Source: Chlorops oryzae
Lineage: Eukaryota > Arthropoda > Insecta > Diptera > Chloropidae
Reading direction: 5' to 3'
Assembly (NCBI GenBank): GCA_020466095.1
Contig: CM035807.1
Location: 59,057,037 to 59,121,036, forward strand
Length of the DNA: 64,000 nt
The notes beneath the pieces are model-generated. The model worked only from the letters and a program-made list of their open reading frames with translations, was not told the origin of the DNA and ran no database searches. The number at the start of each line of letters is the position of its first letter. Within the stretch, counting starts at the first letter, position 1. The translations under genes were made by a program, and so were the position numbers. Below, piece after piece: positions 1-11,516 of the stretch.

Positions 1-131
1 AGATCACTGTGTGTATTTTTTTTTTGGTTTATTGCTGTCTATTTAAACTATTTATCGCGCAGCGCGGAGTGCAAAGAACCGTTTACGTTCACTTTACAGT
101 CCAAAACTCTATTTTTAATATTAATAACACG

Positions 132-340
132 TGCGCCTTTCGTCAAAATGACACGAAATTTTGCATGTTGGTAATATTTGATAAAAGAAAAGCATCCTGC
201 AAAATTCATCTAAATAACTCAAACCGTTTTCCGCCATAAAATAAGTTCCTTTAGCCAAAATGACACGAAATCTTGCACGTTGGTAATATTTGATAACTGA
301 AAGATATTCTGCAAAACTTATCTCAATCGATCACGCCCAT
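132..340. repeat. Two diverged ~113-bp tandem units
   Basis: The phrase caaaatgacacgaaat followed by tggtaatatttgata occurs near 143 and again near 255, with similar flanks, giving two imperfect units about 113 bp apart. No coding potential is associated with them. The open frames crossing this stretch are short and unlike any family I know. Probably the edge of a degraded dispersed repeat. Confidence 0.5.
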
Positions 341-1785
341 CACCCACCAATTTGATTTGAATTAGAATAAGAGGTGTGTTTGAATTGCGCAAAATTTACA
401 ATTTTTTTTTAGAAAACAGAGTTGGATTCGACTGGAAATTCAGAGCTGAACCAAATATGTATTCATTAGATAAAATGCCTTTAACAATGTCATCAAGTAT
501 AATATATGGGTCAGATGACACAAGGAGACGGTTAAAAATATCAGAATTTGTGGCAGTTCTGCTGAAATTTCTGGAAAACATCAACCTGTTATATTATAGG
601 ATATAATCCTTTTTTCTTGCTTCCTCAGCTTCTTTCGATAATTAGTTAATTGTTGCTTATATAATTCGGCTTAATGAATAGGAATGCCTGTAAGTATACA
701 ATAATTTTTTATAAAGATTTTTATTGCAATTGTCATGCATTTTTTTAACAAAACTGACGATGTCTTAAAAGTGCTAGGCTATGCCGGCCGTTTTTTTTAA
801 TGATATGTTAGAAATAACTAAGAGCTTAAATTTTTTCCCTATTTGAAAATAGCTGTTCGTAACTCACATTGGTTCTTTTCCAACAAAAATAGCAAATCTT
901 GTTTATTTTGGAGTCATATTCATGGCCGCTTAACTTGAAAACTACTTGTCATATCTTACTGATTCCTTCGTTAATTTAATGAGTAATTGTTATGTTTTAC
1001 TAAAGAACATAACTTTTTGCACAGAAGCGATTTTATTTTACATTAATGCTGTACTCAACTTAATGAAAATCTTAGTCAATTAATACTCTATTAATATTAT
1101 TATTATTATTACCTTTTGAAACAAAAGCTTATGGATTGCTATTATTTAGACAATTCTTTATGTTTTTGTGTGTGAAGGTGATGTCTGCCAATATGATGTA
1201 GGTGAATGTGATGTGTACCAGGCTTCTGATTTCCCAATGTGGACTATAAGATGTCGTATTTGACTTTGACTCGTCCAGGAAGATGCGAGTATGAAATAAA
1301 ACTATTGAAATTATTAGCACAAGAATGCTGTTTTTATTGTGTATACCTTTTTGATGGAGCTCCAGAATGTAAGTGAGGAAGTAAGCCCGCACGGAAGCTG
1401 AGCTTACTCCTCGTAGCGAAGCAAAAGTGTTTTATTTCGCCCGGTATAAGGCTAGTGTTATATAGTACTAAAATTAGGCATTAGGAGCCTTCTCTTTCTA
1501 AATGTTTCGATATTTGTTTTGATTCTACTGTTCCGATCTGAACATTGCCGCCGGCCTTGCAGTATTCTGCAATAAGAAAAAGGAAAAAAAGAGAAAAGTG
1601 CCGGCAACAATTCCCGGAAGAAAGAAAAGGTTTCTAAGCGCATCAGCTGTTATAAAGAAGGAATTACTAAGGAAACGTTTGCATATGGGTAAGTGCATTT
1701 GTATTTTAATTCAAATAAATCCAATTCAATTATAGAAAATTTTGTTGTTTTTTTTTGCATGTGAACGGGAGTTGTAGATATACTA
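341..1785. other. AT-rich stretch without recognisable gene
   Basis: I see no recognisable protein here. Short frames (for example 376-606 on + and 1129-1392 on -) lack family motifs. A short (att)n run lies near 1093-1112. The part from about 1200 to 1450, read on the minus strand, has AATAAA-like signals and could be LTR-derived, but no second copy is present in the window to prove it. AT-rich, TE-fossil-like sequence. Confidence 0.4.
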
Positions 1786-2493
1786 CTACTTGGAGTAGGC
1801 ACCGGAGAGTACCCACCCAAGCACCGTGTTTTGCCCGAAAGGCTCGTTCCCGTGCGCTGGGCGCACATCGCTCAGGAGGAGCTTCGGATAAAAGTCGCAT
1901 CCTAAGACGACCGTAACTGGCGTATTTTCGAAAAAACCCGGATGAGCAAGGGTTAAGTTGCGATACGACTGTGCGATGGCAGGATTCATTTCTTGCGATG
2001 GCGATGTAATTTTGATTTTGTCGCAGACGTGAAAAATGCCATCGAGTTTTACATTCAAGTCGTGTCGGGCTCGGATAGTGAGACGGCAGAGAACTTCCTT
2101 ATCCACTATTGTCGTTGCAATGTCCAGATCTTTAACCGCACTGACGGTCACGCGATTAATGGGACTACATTGGTCCACGAGTGCTCGGACAAAATGAAGG
2201 TGGCTACCGACTTGCAACCGGATCTGCGCAGTTGACATTAATATGGCCTTTTGATGACAAAGGAGCTGAACTGCATGCATTGGTCGTTCAGCTGACCTCT
2301 CTCCGAGTCGTTCGTGCATGTGCAGCAAACTGTGGTGTCTCTTTCCGCAATAGCGGCAGCGGGCTGTACTTTCTGCGAATTCAGGCCTAGATCGACCCTT
2401 CGACGCCGGATTTTTTGAAGTCGATGCCGGTTTTTTGGCAGGTTTCTCGGCGACAGTGGCGAAGATGTTGGTTGCGGCTGCGTTAGTCGACAT
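1786..2493 (-). pseudogene. BEL/Pao gag-pol remnant: zinc knuckle and aspartyl protease
   Basis: A 235-codon minus-strand frame starting at the ATG at 2491-2493. It holds the end of a BEL-type zinc-knuckle region (RCRYCGKRHHSLLH, the RHHxLLH ending being typical of BEL/Pao gag) and then the retroviral-like protease of this family (DUF1758). Around residue 110 the active-site segment reads ALVDQCSPI, where the family normally has D-S/T-G, so the enzyme is probably dead. The C-terminal VVLGCDFY...QNTVLGWVLSG block is the standard end of this protease domain. RT and everything downstream are missing. It abuts a gypsy fragment on the opposite strand at about 2510. It may be the downstream half of the BEL gag found at 38612-39551. 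Family assignment is firm; that link is inference. Confidence 0.8.
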
Positions 2494-2509
2494 AATGCGG
2501 AATGTGCGG

Positions 2510-3570
2510 AATATGAGAAAAGAGAATATTGTGGCAGACGCTCTTTCGAGACAGTTGATGAATGTGATGAGTCAGGAAAACGATTCAAGAAACTTGGCAA
2601 CATGACACAGTGAAGTTTCCTCGTCAGGAGCTATTAGGTCTGTAAAGGTGCCAGTGTTATAGACTTGACTATCAAAGAGGACCAAATCGAAACGGCGAGT
2701 GCGGAACATAACCGTGCCCATCGATCTCTGCAAGAAAACTTCCAGCAAATTTCGAGCGAATAATATTTTCCCGATATGAAGAAGATGTTGAAGTCAATTA
2801 ACATATCTGAAACTGTAAAATTTGTCTAGAATATAAATGTAGAAGAAATTCGCCAAAACCGGATATAGGTAGAACTCCAATCCCTGACAGATCTGGAGAA
2901 ATAATCCACATTGACATATTCTCAACGAACCGACAACATTTTCTGACAAGCTTGGACAAATTTTCAAAATTTGCCACTGTTATCCCCATTAGTTCAAGAA
3001 GCACCATAGATATAAAGAGCGCACTTCTAATCATATTGAACAAATTTAAAAATACAAAACTCCTTGTGTCCGATAACGAGAAATCTTTCAATCAAATACA
3101 ATTTCATCAATGCTCAGGAATTATTTTAAAATAAACCAATTTTTCGTTCCTCCATTACATCGCAAAAGCAATGGGCAAGTAGAAAGTTTCCATTCATCTT
3201 TAATAGAAATGGCCAGATGTATAAGGAAGGTCATAACCGATACTATTGAATTTTGTTATTGGCAACAATCAAATACAATGCAACCATACACTCTGTAACA
3301 CAAAAGAGACCAGTGGACACACTTTGTGACGATTCGGAATCACACCTACACGAAATCAAAACCAAACTAATTTCGTCTCAGGAAAACGCAGTAAATCGAC
3401 TTAACCCAATGAATAGAACGTTAAACGAGGGCGGCATTGGGAACGTAAAAAGAACCAGGTGAACAGGGAATAAATTGGAAAAGGTATACCTAGAAAAGAT
3501 TGTTCAAAAGGATTTGGGTACAACAGTTTTAATCGATAATAAAAAAATTCATAAGAATAATATTGTCTAA
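2510..3570 (+). pseudogene. Errantivirus-like gypsy pol remnant: RNase H tail and integrase (element E)
   Basis: Several + frames join into the 3' end of a gypsy-family pol. At about 2515-2604 is the RNase H tail (KENIVADALSR motif). From about 2890 the integrase core follows, with its first Asp in IHIDIF, the second in VSDNEKSF and the Glu in NGQVESFH, then a C-terminal segment ending at the stop near 3570. The pieces lie in different frames (2952-3134, 3110-3298, 3253-3462), so frameshifts and stops have destroyed the gene. The integrase most resembles the 17.6/297/gypsy group of insect errantiviruses. Everything 5' of the RNase H tail is absent: the fragment starts abruptly beside a BEL relic. 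Catalytic residues are visible, but no functional product is possible. Confidence 0.8.
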
Positions 3571-3581
3571 ACCAAATTCAG

Positions 3582-3710
3582 ATACATAATTTTTGCAGCG
3601 GTAGCACTCTACCAAGATTATACTTTTATCATTAACCCAACAAATCTGACTGATTATGAGCTTGTCATTGATGAGAACTGGAAAGCCTTCGAAAACGATT
3701 TTACAGACAC
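3582..3710 (+). pseudogene. 5' part of errantivirus-type env of element E, cut by insertion
   Basis: Right after the integrase stop there is a splice-acceptor-like ...aattcag (ends 3581), followed by an open stretch beginning with a hydrophobic leader-like segment (YIIFAAVALY). This is how env starts in gypsy-type insect endogenous retroviruses. The frame is cut at 3710 by the LTR of element U. The other part of env begins just after U's far LTR at 33275. If U and one ACAC copy are left out, the reading frame is continuous, which I checked by codon phase. Inactive because interrupted and because the far part has further breaks. Confidence 0.65.
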
Positions 3711-4175
3711 TGTTGCCAAGTAATTCATCGCATGAATTCAGATTTTAAAGAGTGTCGTTTATTGAATATACTTCGATCTTTATACATAATACATAATTAG
3801 TCAACTGATATTTGAATTTGGCTTAATATTAACAAATCAACAAAGAAGTTTACATTACGAAACAATGTTGCCAAATCGATAAAAGCAAAACATGAATTTT
3901 GGGAGAAAGCTTACGTGAGCATAGCGACAGCTCAGATATCATGCCGACGCGCATGCAGTACAATCGATCGGTTCCCAAGCGATAAGGAACCAATGAATTT
4001 TTATGTAATTAGAACGAAACAAAGAGTCAACAAACCGTTGTGTTGTCAAGGCCGCAATGCATTGTTTGGATATCAACAACAATGCTGCGGTCGTTTGTTT
4101 GTCATCGTTTATTTGAACTTGAACTTGATTATGTATTTTTTGTTTATCGCGTATAGGCTTTGCATGCTCACTACA
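3711..4175 (-). repeat. 3' LTR of element U (465 bp)
   Basis: This 465-bp segment is about 95% like 32810-33274 and in the same orientation. Read on the minus strand it starts TGTAGTGAGC and ends with TGGCAACA, that is TG...CA, with AATAAA close to the 3' end. The gypsy integrase tail and a purine run (4176-4188) lie immediately 5' of it on the minus strand, which makes it the 3' LTR. It is flanked by ACAC at 3707-3710, matching ACAC after the other LTR at 33275-33278. The several-percent LTR divergence points to an old insertion. Confidence 0.85.
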
Positions 4176-4188
4176 CCTTCCCCCTTTT
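4176..4188 (-). other. Polypurine tract of element U
   Basis: On the minus strand the bases just before the LTR read AAAAGGGGGAAGG, a classical plus-strand primer for LTR retrotransposons. Its position directly against the TGTAG start of the LTR sets the LTR boundary. Confidence 0.7.
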
Positions 4189-4378
4189 GGAGAATGATCT
4201 TTATATTGGAAAGATCATTCTTTTAAATAGATGAAAAATTAAATCACCAGGATTTTAATATATCTATGTAAATTACACTGTAAAGTATTAATTCAAACGT
4301 AAGCTGCAATTAAGGAAACCTTTTTACTAAAATCTTGAATAAAGAATAAAAAGCTAAACTTTTAAATTGATTCAAAAT

Positions 4379-4797
4379 TTAACAATTTTTAAAGTGACTT
4401 ATGAATATATTTTCTTCTTTGTTTACTGGTTTTAAATTATTTTTATGTACTACAAAATTTTTATCTTTATATTTTAAATGAAAATTATTCCCATCATCGA
4501 TACTTTCTTCTGTAAATGGGCCCTTATAACTACTATCTAACTTATGCCTAGCTTCATCCTTAACTAAAACTTTGTCTTCTATTTTAATGTCTATTGAGTT
4601 CACGTTTACGTCGTACCTAATTTTCTGTGCGTGCTTGTTTTTCTGCAGCATCATGTTTGCTCGTTTGTGTGCTATTTGAAGCCTAAATTTGATTTCTTTA
4701 TCGTAAGCGTCATGGTTGTAAACTGGCGCTATTTCGGATTGCTCTAAAAACTCGTATGTTGGTGGTCTTTTTCCAAAAACTAGTTCAAAAGGGCAGT
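4379..4797 (-). pseudogene. Integrase C-terminal part of element U
   Basis: A minus-strand frame encodes the C-terminal region of a 412/mdg1-type gypsy integrase: CPFELVFGKRPPTYEF near 4797-4740, then an HKRAN helix region and the KDEARHKLDSSYKGPF block near 4570-4520, ending at a stop at 4379. It is directly followed by the polypurine tract and 3' LTR of U. Upstream on the minus strand the gene is broken at 4797 by the LINE. The coding sequence resumes at 9800 (YNTTPSTVHGYC), and the frame reads through if the LINE and one GGCAGT copy are left out. Confidence 0.8.
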
Positions 4798-5195
4798 TTA
4801 CGCGCTCGTCAAAAAAAGTTTACGCGCTCGTCAAAACGAAAATTTCAAAATTTAAATTTAAAGTATTAAATAATAATTTATATACATTTCTCTGTCTCGC
4901 GCGATTCTTCTCGAGTCCATCCTCCTAAGGAACTGAGGAATTCAAGCTTCGTCGGGTGAGACGTATCATTTCCAAGTCGAAATCTATAAATTTTCCGAAC
5001 TTCGACTTTCTCCACTCTTTCTTTCTCTTCATTTATCATTTCTCTCATTGTAGCTTTGTTCTTTCGCCAAAGCTTTCCAGAATAAATTTTTAGCCTTTAC
5101 AAGAACCACAATTAAGCTTTAAGCTCTGCCTATTACAGGCTAGACTCAAAGCTAGCCCCAGGGCAGTATTTAAATTTTGCATACTGGTACAACGT

Positions 5196-6617
5196 ATGCA
5201 ACGCGATAACTTAAAACTTCAGCCTGAAAGAAGGCACTCTTTTAGTGGCTCTAATGCCAGAAATGCTTATTTAATAGTGAAAGCGCCTGAAGTACCGCCC
5301 TCGCAAAATCATTCCACTGCTCACACGGAATTATCCAATACAAAAACCAACAAGACTTCGAGATCAACAACAGAGGTTGAGCTTTCTGTTAACAGCGGTT
5401 CAAAAGCTCCTGCTAATAAGGTAGGTGATCCAGCAGTGCAGACAGGCATGGATCGCTACATTAAGATTAAAAGGAAACTAAGCCCACAGAAATCAAATGT
5501 GGGTAAAGCGAAAATAAATAAAACAAAATCTGACGCTAACCCATCGAACGCTTTTAGTGGAAATAGATTTGCGGCTCTAAGCACAGAGCCCACTGAGACC
5601 TCTGATACATCAAAGGATGGTGGAGGAAAATCACCAAAACCGCCTCCAGTATATCTTAGAGAGCGTAGCTCCAACAATTTGGTCACGAGCCTGACCCATT
5701 TAATTGGAAAGGAGTCCTTCCACATCATGCCTCTTACTAGAGGAAATGTTCATGAGACCAAAATTCAGGTCTATAATGTAAATAATTACAGAATTGTCAC
5801 TAAATTCCTTAACGACAACAAAAAAAGCTACTACACGTATCAGCTTAAAAGCAGCAAAGGCCTTAGTGTAGTTATTAAAGGCATTGAATCAGATGTAGAT
5901 CCTGTGGAAATTAAACAAGCCCTAGAAGAAAAAGGCTTTAAAATTAGGAACGTAATGAACATTTTCAATAGGAATAAAACCCCACAGCCGATGTTCAAAG
6001 TAGAACTTAGTCCGGACAACTTAAAACTAAAAAAAAATGAGACTCATCCAATCTACGGACTACAATATCTTCTCCACAGTAGAGTTGTAATAGAAGAACT
6101 TCATAAGCGTACTGGCCCTGTCCAATGTATTAATTGCCAAGAATATGGCCATACTAAGTCCTATTGTACCCTACGCATGGTCTGCGTCGTTTGCGGAGAA
6201 TTTCACAACTCTGCAAATTGTAATAAAAATAAAACTGACAAAAAGTGCAGCAACTGTGGTGGATATCACACAGCAAATTATAGGGGATGTCCAGTATATA
6301 AAGAACTAAAAAATCGTATGTCAGAAAAAAAGCAAGCCAGTCGTAATAATCCGAATCAAAATGCATTCCAAAACCCAATTTTCTCACAACCTAATAAATC
6401 CAGCGTTCCAGTGACTAATAAAATGTCCTATGCAAATGTTGCTAGCTCTGCCATAAGTGCCCATTCTGCCCCTCAACAGCAGAACGGTAGCTTAGAATCC
6501 ATGTTAGTCAGTCTGACACAGTGTATGACACATTTTATGTCGCAAATGCAAAACACACTCCAGGAGTTACTAAGAGCACAAAACCAGTTGCTCCAAATTT
6601 TAACTGCACAAAAATGA
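5196..6617 (+). CDS. LINE ORF1: nucleic-acid-binding gag-like protein
   Basis: An intact 473-codon frame starting at ATG 5196. The first 170 residues are basic and Ser/Pro-rich. The middle (about 185-305) corresponds to the RNA-binding gag-like domain of Jockey elements. Three Cys/His knuckles follow at about 310-370 (CINCQEYGHTKSYC, CVVCGEFHNSANC, CSNCGGYHTANYRGC). The Gln-rich end (about 445-473) could form a coiled coil. In this clade the protein coats element RNA and helps bring it to DNA targets. The TGA stop overlaps the ORF2 start as ATGA at 6614-6617, suggesting coupled re-initiation. This is the only undamaged gene of the copy. Confidence 0.85.
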   Translation: MQRDNLKLQPERRHSFSGSNARNAYLIVKAPEVPPSQNHSTAHTELSNTKTNKTSRSTTEVELSVNSGSKAPANKVGDPAVQTGMDRYIKIKRKLSPQKSNVGKAKINKTKSDANPSNAFSGNRFAALSTEPTETSDTSKDGGGKSPKPPPVYLRERSSNNLVTSLTHLIGKESFHIMPLTRGNVHETKIQVYNVNNYRIVTKFLNDNKKSYYTYQLKSSKGLSVVIKGIESDVDPVEIKQALEEKGFKIRNVMNIFNRNKTPQPMFKVELSPDNLKLKKNETHPIYGLQYLLHSRVVIEELHKRTGPVQCINCQEYGHTKSYCTLRMVCVVCGEFHNSANCNKNKTDKKCSNCGGYHTANYRGCPVYKELKNRMSEKKQASRNNPNQNAFQNPIFSQPNKSSVPVTNKMSYANVASSAISAHSAPQQQNGSLESMLVSLTQCMTHFMSQMQNTLQELLRAQNQLLQILTAQK

Positions 6618-9294
6618 GTTTATTTATTATATCCTCATGGAATGCAAATGGTATAAATCAGCGTAAGCTAGAATTATCACATTTCCTCTCAAACTACTCT
6701 ATTGATGTGATGCTTATTTCGGAGACACATCTAACAGATAAAAATAATTTTTCGCTATCAGGCTATAAATTTTACAAAACAAACCACCCCGATGGGAAAG
6801 CACATGGAGGAACAGGTATATTGATTCGTAATAGAATTAAACACTTCCCTGTTGAACCTTTCGCAAAAAATTACTTCCAAGCAACTTCAGTTTCTATTGA
6901 AACTTGTGGTGCAAATTTCATTTTGTCAGCAATATATTGCCCTCCACGATTCTCAGTCAGCGAAAATCACTTTAATGAATTTTTCAACACCCTTGGAACT
7001 AAATTTTTAGCAGCAGGCGATTATAATGCAAAACACACCCATTGGGGCTCTCGTCTGATCTCTCCAAGGGGTAGACAATTATACAACACACTGATTAATA
7101 GCTCCAGTACTCTAGGATTTATTTCGCCCGGACATCCCACGTATTGGCCAACAGATCGAAATAAAATACCAGATCTCATAGACTTTGCCATTACAAGAGG
7201 CTTTGATAATTCGCGTATCTCAACGTCGATTTGCTACGAAATGTCCTCAGATCATTGTCCTCTACTAATACAAATTTCAGAAAACATAAGAACAACATGC
7301 CCCCCTTTTAGACTGACCACTTCAAAAACGAATTGGGTTAATTATAAAAAGTATGTTGCAACACACATACACTCCGAATATACAATATGTAATGAAAGTC
7401 AAATCGATAAGCGGCAGCAACCCTGAATTCAATATTAACTTCAGCGGCGGAGCATTCTACCCCAAAAACCTTTGAGCCTGCCGTTAGAAATTTTCATCAT
7501 ACTAATAGTCATATTGAAAGATTATTGCGCGAAAAACGTAGATTGAGAAGAGAATGGCAACAACATAGGTCCCCTGGCAGTAAAGCTAGACTCAATACAG
7601 CTTCAAAGCAACTTAAAACTGCTCTTCAAAAAGACCAAGACAGGAAAAACTATAATTTGATTAAAAATCTTGCTCCTAATAGCACGTCGGAAGATTCATT
7701 ATGGCGAGCTCTCAAAATAAAAAATTCACCCATAGAACATGAATCTCCCTTAAGGAATTCAATAGGAAACTGGGCAAGAAGTGATGAGGAAAAAGCGTCA
7801 GTCTTTGCTCAACACTTGTGCTCAGTTTTTCTACCAAACCCACCGGTAAACGGCCTTAGATTTCCCCTCTGCGAGGTGAACAACCAAATTATCCCTATAA
7901 CATTAAATGCCAATGAAATAAAATGCATAATTAAGGAAAATTTTTGCGAGAAAAAATCTCCAGGCTATGACTATATAACCCCAAAAATGATCAAGGAATT
8001 GCCCTACATTTCTCTTACGTACGCAGCATGACTTTTTAATGCTATTGTGAGCTTCTCCTACTTCCCTGTGATATGGAAAGAATCGGTCATCATGATGATA
8101 CTGAAGCCCGGAAAAGACCCGACGACAGCCAGCTCATATCGCCCAATAAGCCTTCTCCCCTGCTTATCTAAGCTTTTTGAAAAAACTCTTCTTATAAAAA
8201 TAACGCCATACATCCACGAGAATAACTTAATCCCTGCTCATCAATTTGGGTTTAAAAAAAAACATGGAACTATTGAACAGGTAAATCGAATCACTCGTGA
8301 AATTCGTAACGCCTTCGAAAAAAAAGAATATTGTTCTGCAATATTCCTAGATATCGCTGAAGCTTTCGGCAAAGTGTGGCATGGGGGTCTTATTGCTAAA
8401 ATAAAGTCCCTACTCCCTCAAAATTTTCACGAAATTCTTATATCATACCTCCAAAATAGATTCTTTAGAGTAAGAGTTAATGAATTTATAACGGAAAAAT
8501 TTGAAATTAAAGCTGGAGTCCCGCAAGGCAGTGTATTAGGCCCCTTTCTTTACCTTCTTCTAACAGCCGACATCCCCACTAGTGATAATATTGTAATTTC
8601 AACTTTTGCTGACGACACAGCATAATTGAGCTGCCACCACGATCCCATGGAAGCATCAAGAATCCTACAAGAACATATGCAATTAATTGAAAATTGGCTC
8701 TCTACCTGGCGAATTAATGTAAACGAAGGTAAATGTAAACACATTACATTTACGCTTAGAAGAGGTATAAGCCCTGCTATTCTCCTTAAAGGAGTCTCCA
8801 TCCCCCAAGTAAATAGTGTAATCTACTTAGGAGTCCACTTAGATAAACGATTAACTTGGCGAAAGCACATCGAAGCAAAGAGGACCAATCTGAAACTTAA
8901 AGCATCAAAAATTCACTGGCTAATTAACTATCGCTCCCCTCTTAATATGGAGTATAAAGTTCTATTATATAATAGTGTTTTAAAGCCAATCTGGTCTTAT
9001 GGCATTGAGTTGTGGGGAAATGCCTGCGCATCCTCTATAGAAATAATCCAAAGAGCTCAATCGAAAATTCTTAGAATCATTACAGGTGCTCCATGGTACA
9101 TACGTAATGAAAGCATTCACCGCGATCTGCAAGTCCCACTTATTAAGGACGAAATCGTTCGCCTAAAATCATACTATCATGAGAAGCTAAGGAATCACTC
9201 GAATCAGCTGGCAAGAAGCCTTAACAGTACAACACGTCGAACACGGTTAAGAAGAAAGGACCTTCCGTCCGCTTCTATTATTTTGGAAACATAA
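6614..9294 (+). pseudogene. LINE ORF2: AP-type endonuclease plus reverse transcriptase, broken
   Basis: Starts at ATG 6614. The endonuclease part (to about 7400) has the SSWNANG start, SETHL, GDYNAKHTHWGS and SDHCPLL blocks of the exonuclease/endonuclease/phosphatase fold. A frameshift near 7410-7425 breaks the frame. It resumes at 7525 through the RT palm (PISLLPCLSKLFEK near 8140, GVPQGSVLGP near 8515, FADDTA just before 8623). In-frame stops occur at 8029 (TGA) and 8623 (TAA). The remainder to 9294 is the thumb and C-terminal region (WSYGIELWG near 8994). In active relatives this protein nicks the target and reverse-transcribes the RNA in place. Here it cannot be made. Confidence 0.85.
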
Positions 9295-9793
9295 CACCGA
9301 TACTCTGTTATCTGCACCTCGCTCGTGCATGTCAGACGTTTGGCCAATTAAGGCATCATACAGATTGAGGCACCTCGCTCGTGCACGCTCAACGCTCAAT
9401 GCTCCTAACTACCATCAGAGTAGCCGTTCCAGCCAATCAATTTTACGCACCTTGCTCGTGCGCACCGTACGCTTTTCCAACCAAGGATTCACTAAGCTTG
9501 ACGCACCTCGCTCGTGCATGATCAAGACTCATCCTACCAACGGATTCACTAAGCTTGACGCACCTTGCTCGTGCATGATCAGGACTCATCCTAGCAACGG
9601 ACGCGGCTTAACAGTAATAAGTCCTCAGCAGCCCAGTTTCTCAAATAGAGGCCCGTTGGAATCAAAACTATTATATCTCTGTATAAATAGTTAAGTTATA
9701 TTTAAAAAATAAGATTTGATTAATTACTGTTAGTTCCCACCCAAAGGAAGATACAGTAAAGAGAAGCAAAGTTTAAATAAAAAAAAAAAAAAA
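9295..9793 (+). repeat. LINE 3' UTR with five GCACCTCGCTCGTGCA repeats and a 57-bp duplication
   Basis: A 16-bp motif with short inverted ends (GCAC...GTGC) occurs at 9314, 9370, 9447, 9503 and 9560, with one- or two-base variants. Units 9485-9541 and 9542-9598 are a direct 57-bp duplication. The run ends in an A-rich tail at 9780-9793. Repeats in this position are likely part of the RNA end recognised by the reverse transcriptase, but that is inference. Confidence 0.7.
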
Positions 9794-9799
9794 GGCAGT

Positions 9800-10037
9800 A
9801 CCCGTGAACCGTTGAGGGCGTGGTATTATAACAGTATATAAAATATTTCAACCACTCGTCCCAATCCGTCTTGTTGATCGAAATGTACGAACGTACGTCC
9901 CTAATCTCCCTAATGTCTGGTGGTGATATGGCGGGGACGTATTATGATTAATTTTTAAAAGCTTGCATACTTCATCAAGTACACTATTTTTATATTCTGT
10001 TCCCATGTCTGTGATTATTGTTCTACTGAAGCCATAT
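9800..10037 (-). pseudogene. Integrase catalytic core fragment of element U
   Basis: Minus-strand frames encode GFSRTIITDMGTEYKNS (second Asp of the DDE triad in TDMGTEY) and SPPYHHQTLG, then, after a one-base frameshift near 9920, NKTDWDEWLKYF and YNTTPSTVHG. This is the middle of the 412/mdg1-type integrase. It is interrupted at 10037 by a TIR element, whose other end at 11516 resumes the same gene, and at 9800 by the LINE. Confidence 0.8.
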
Positions 10038-11516
10038 CGTCGTCCCGGAGTTATTTCCTCGTTTATCACAATCAACCTTTTGTTGGGAAATTGAAGTTTA
10101 AAGTTTAACATGGCATATAAAAAAAATGGCTCGTTGGAAATCGTTGATTCTGTTTTCCTTATATAAAATGCTTTACTTTTTATTATTTCTGATCATTAAT
10201 TTAAAGTTACTTCGAAAATTCTTTAAGTTATAGGGTTTTTTTCATTCCAAGAATTTTTGACAATTCATCGTATACGCCACTTTTTTGGCAACCTGTGTTG
10301 GAAAGTGGATATACGAGCAAATAAATTAATAAAAATTTGATAATGTTTTTTTGTTTTATTTGTTTTGACACGAAAATCGACTTAACAAAAATTTTTTATT
10401 GAGTTCATATAGGAAATTTGTTATTTAAGTATCCGTTTTCCATTTCAAAATAGAAAAAGGAGTCCAAATCATAATCGTATTGTTGAAAAATGACTTAACT
10501 CCGCATTTCCTGAGAAAAACGACTTGCCACTGCATCAAATAGCGAAATGTTTTTTATACATTAAAGGTAGCATTCAAAAGTCATACCTGATACCTTAAAA
10601 ATGTGCCTATTTAAATGATACACATTTCTCTTCTTATTCTTTTTCCGTGACCTAAACATTTCTAAAAAAAAAATTTCTAAAAAAAAAATTCGAATTCTTA
10701 TTTTTGTTGGGGAAATTAAATTATTATACGTTATGTAATCAACTAAGCTACAAAATAAAGAATTGATATGGGTATTGTTGTTGGTACAACGAAACTGTAC
10801 CTTCCACGTTTGTTTTAAGGAGCTGAGCTTTCTGCATTAGCTTTGTTGTGCTGTTTTGCACTCATTTCCATTTGACTTTGAACAAGTCAGGAATCTATAA
10901 TCGGTCTAGCCCGACAATTACACAAACCAAGAAAAATAATTCAAAAGCATCTTATAGTATGCTATTAAAAGGAACAATAAGCTTGAGGACGTATTTACAG
11001 CGCTTGATCGAGCGGCGTGATCTGTAGTGCTACAAGATGACGTTAAACATTTTAAAGAAATGCAAATTGATATATTATGTTATAATAAGCATTCCACACT
11101 ATTTTCAGAATGAAAATTTTTGTAGGAGTGTTACTATGAGAATTTTTTTTTTTTGCTTCTTTTGTTTTTTTTTTTCACACGAATAAATCTTTTTTATTTA
11201 AAATTAACATAAAAAAATGTTTCTTAAAAAAAATTTTTTTTGTTACGATGAGATAACACAACAACTTTTTACTGCGCAAATTTCATATATAAATCATCGT
11301 ATATCCACAAAATATGGATATACGATGTTATAACGCGTAGAAACTATCATTTTAAAGGATATACAATTATTTAGCTCACAAATATCTCGTAAACTATATG
11401 GTATAGCAACCTGGAGACTCGACAGATGGATAGATCTTGAAAAAGTACGCGGGAAAACGTGCTTATCTCAAATTTTTTGATTTTGTGATATACGAGGAGA
11501 TAACTCCGGGACGACG
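10038..11516. mobile_element. 1479-bp TIR DNA element inside U integrase
   Basis: The ends are inverted copies: cgtcgtcccggagttat from 10038 inward, and the same read on the minus strand from 11516 inward, with about 30 bp of imperfect match (continuing tcctcgt.tatcac). The palindromic ATAT at 10034-10037 and 11517-11520 is a 4-bp duplication, or a TA duplication with one more TIR base. Leaving the element out restores the integrase codon phase. The interior is AT-rich with no long frame, but has paired ggatatacgatg/atcgtatatcc sites near 10265-10315 and 11290-11325. A non-autonomous Tc1/mariner-type origin is possible but not shown. Confidence 0.7.

Larger units (their letters stand above)
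4798..9793 (+). mobile_element. Jockey-clade non-LTR retrotransposon (LINE), 4996 bp, nearly full length
   Basis: The element has a 5' UTR (4798-5195), a gag-like ORF1, an ORF2 with endonuclease and reverse transcriptase, a 3' UTR and a poly(A) tail ending at 9793. It is flanked by a 6-bp target duplication GGCAGT (4792-4797 and 9794-9799) and sits inside the integrase gene of U. The 5' end carries a doubled tttacgcgctcgtc motif. ORF2 has a frameshift and two in-frame stops, so the copy is dead but otherwise complete. Clade assignment rests on the three CCHC-type knuckles, the ATGA overlap between ORFs and the RT sequence. I do not assign a named family. Confidence 0.85.

Noticed and set aside
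9..606. Short ORFs at the left edge
   Set aside because: No family motifs, AT-rich DNA, and overlapping frames on both strands.
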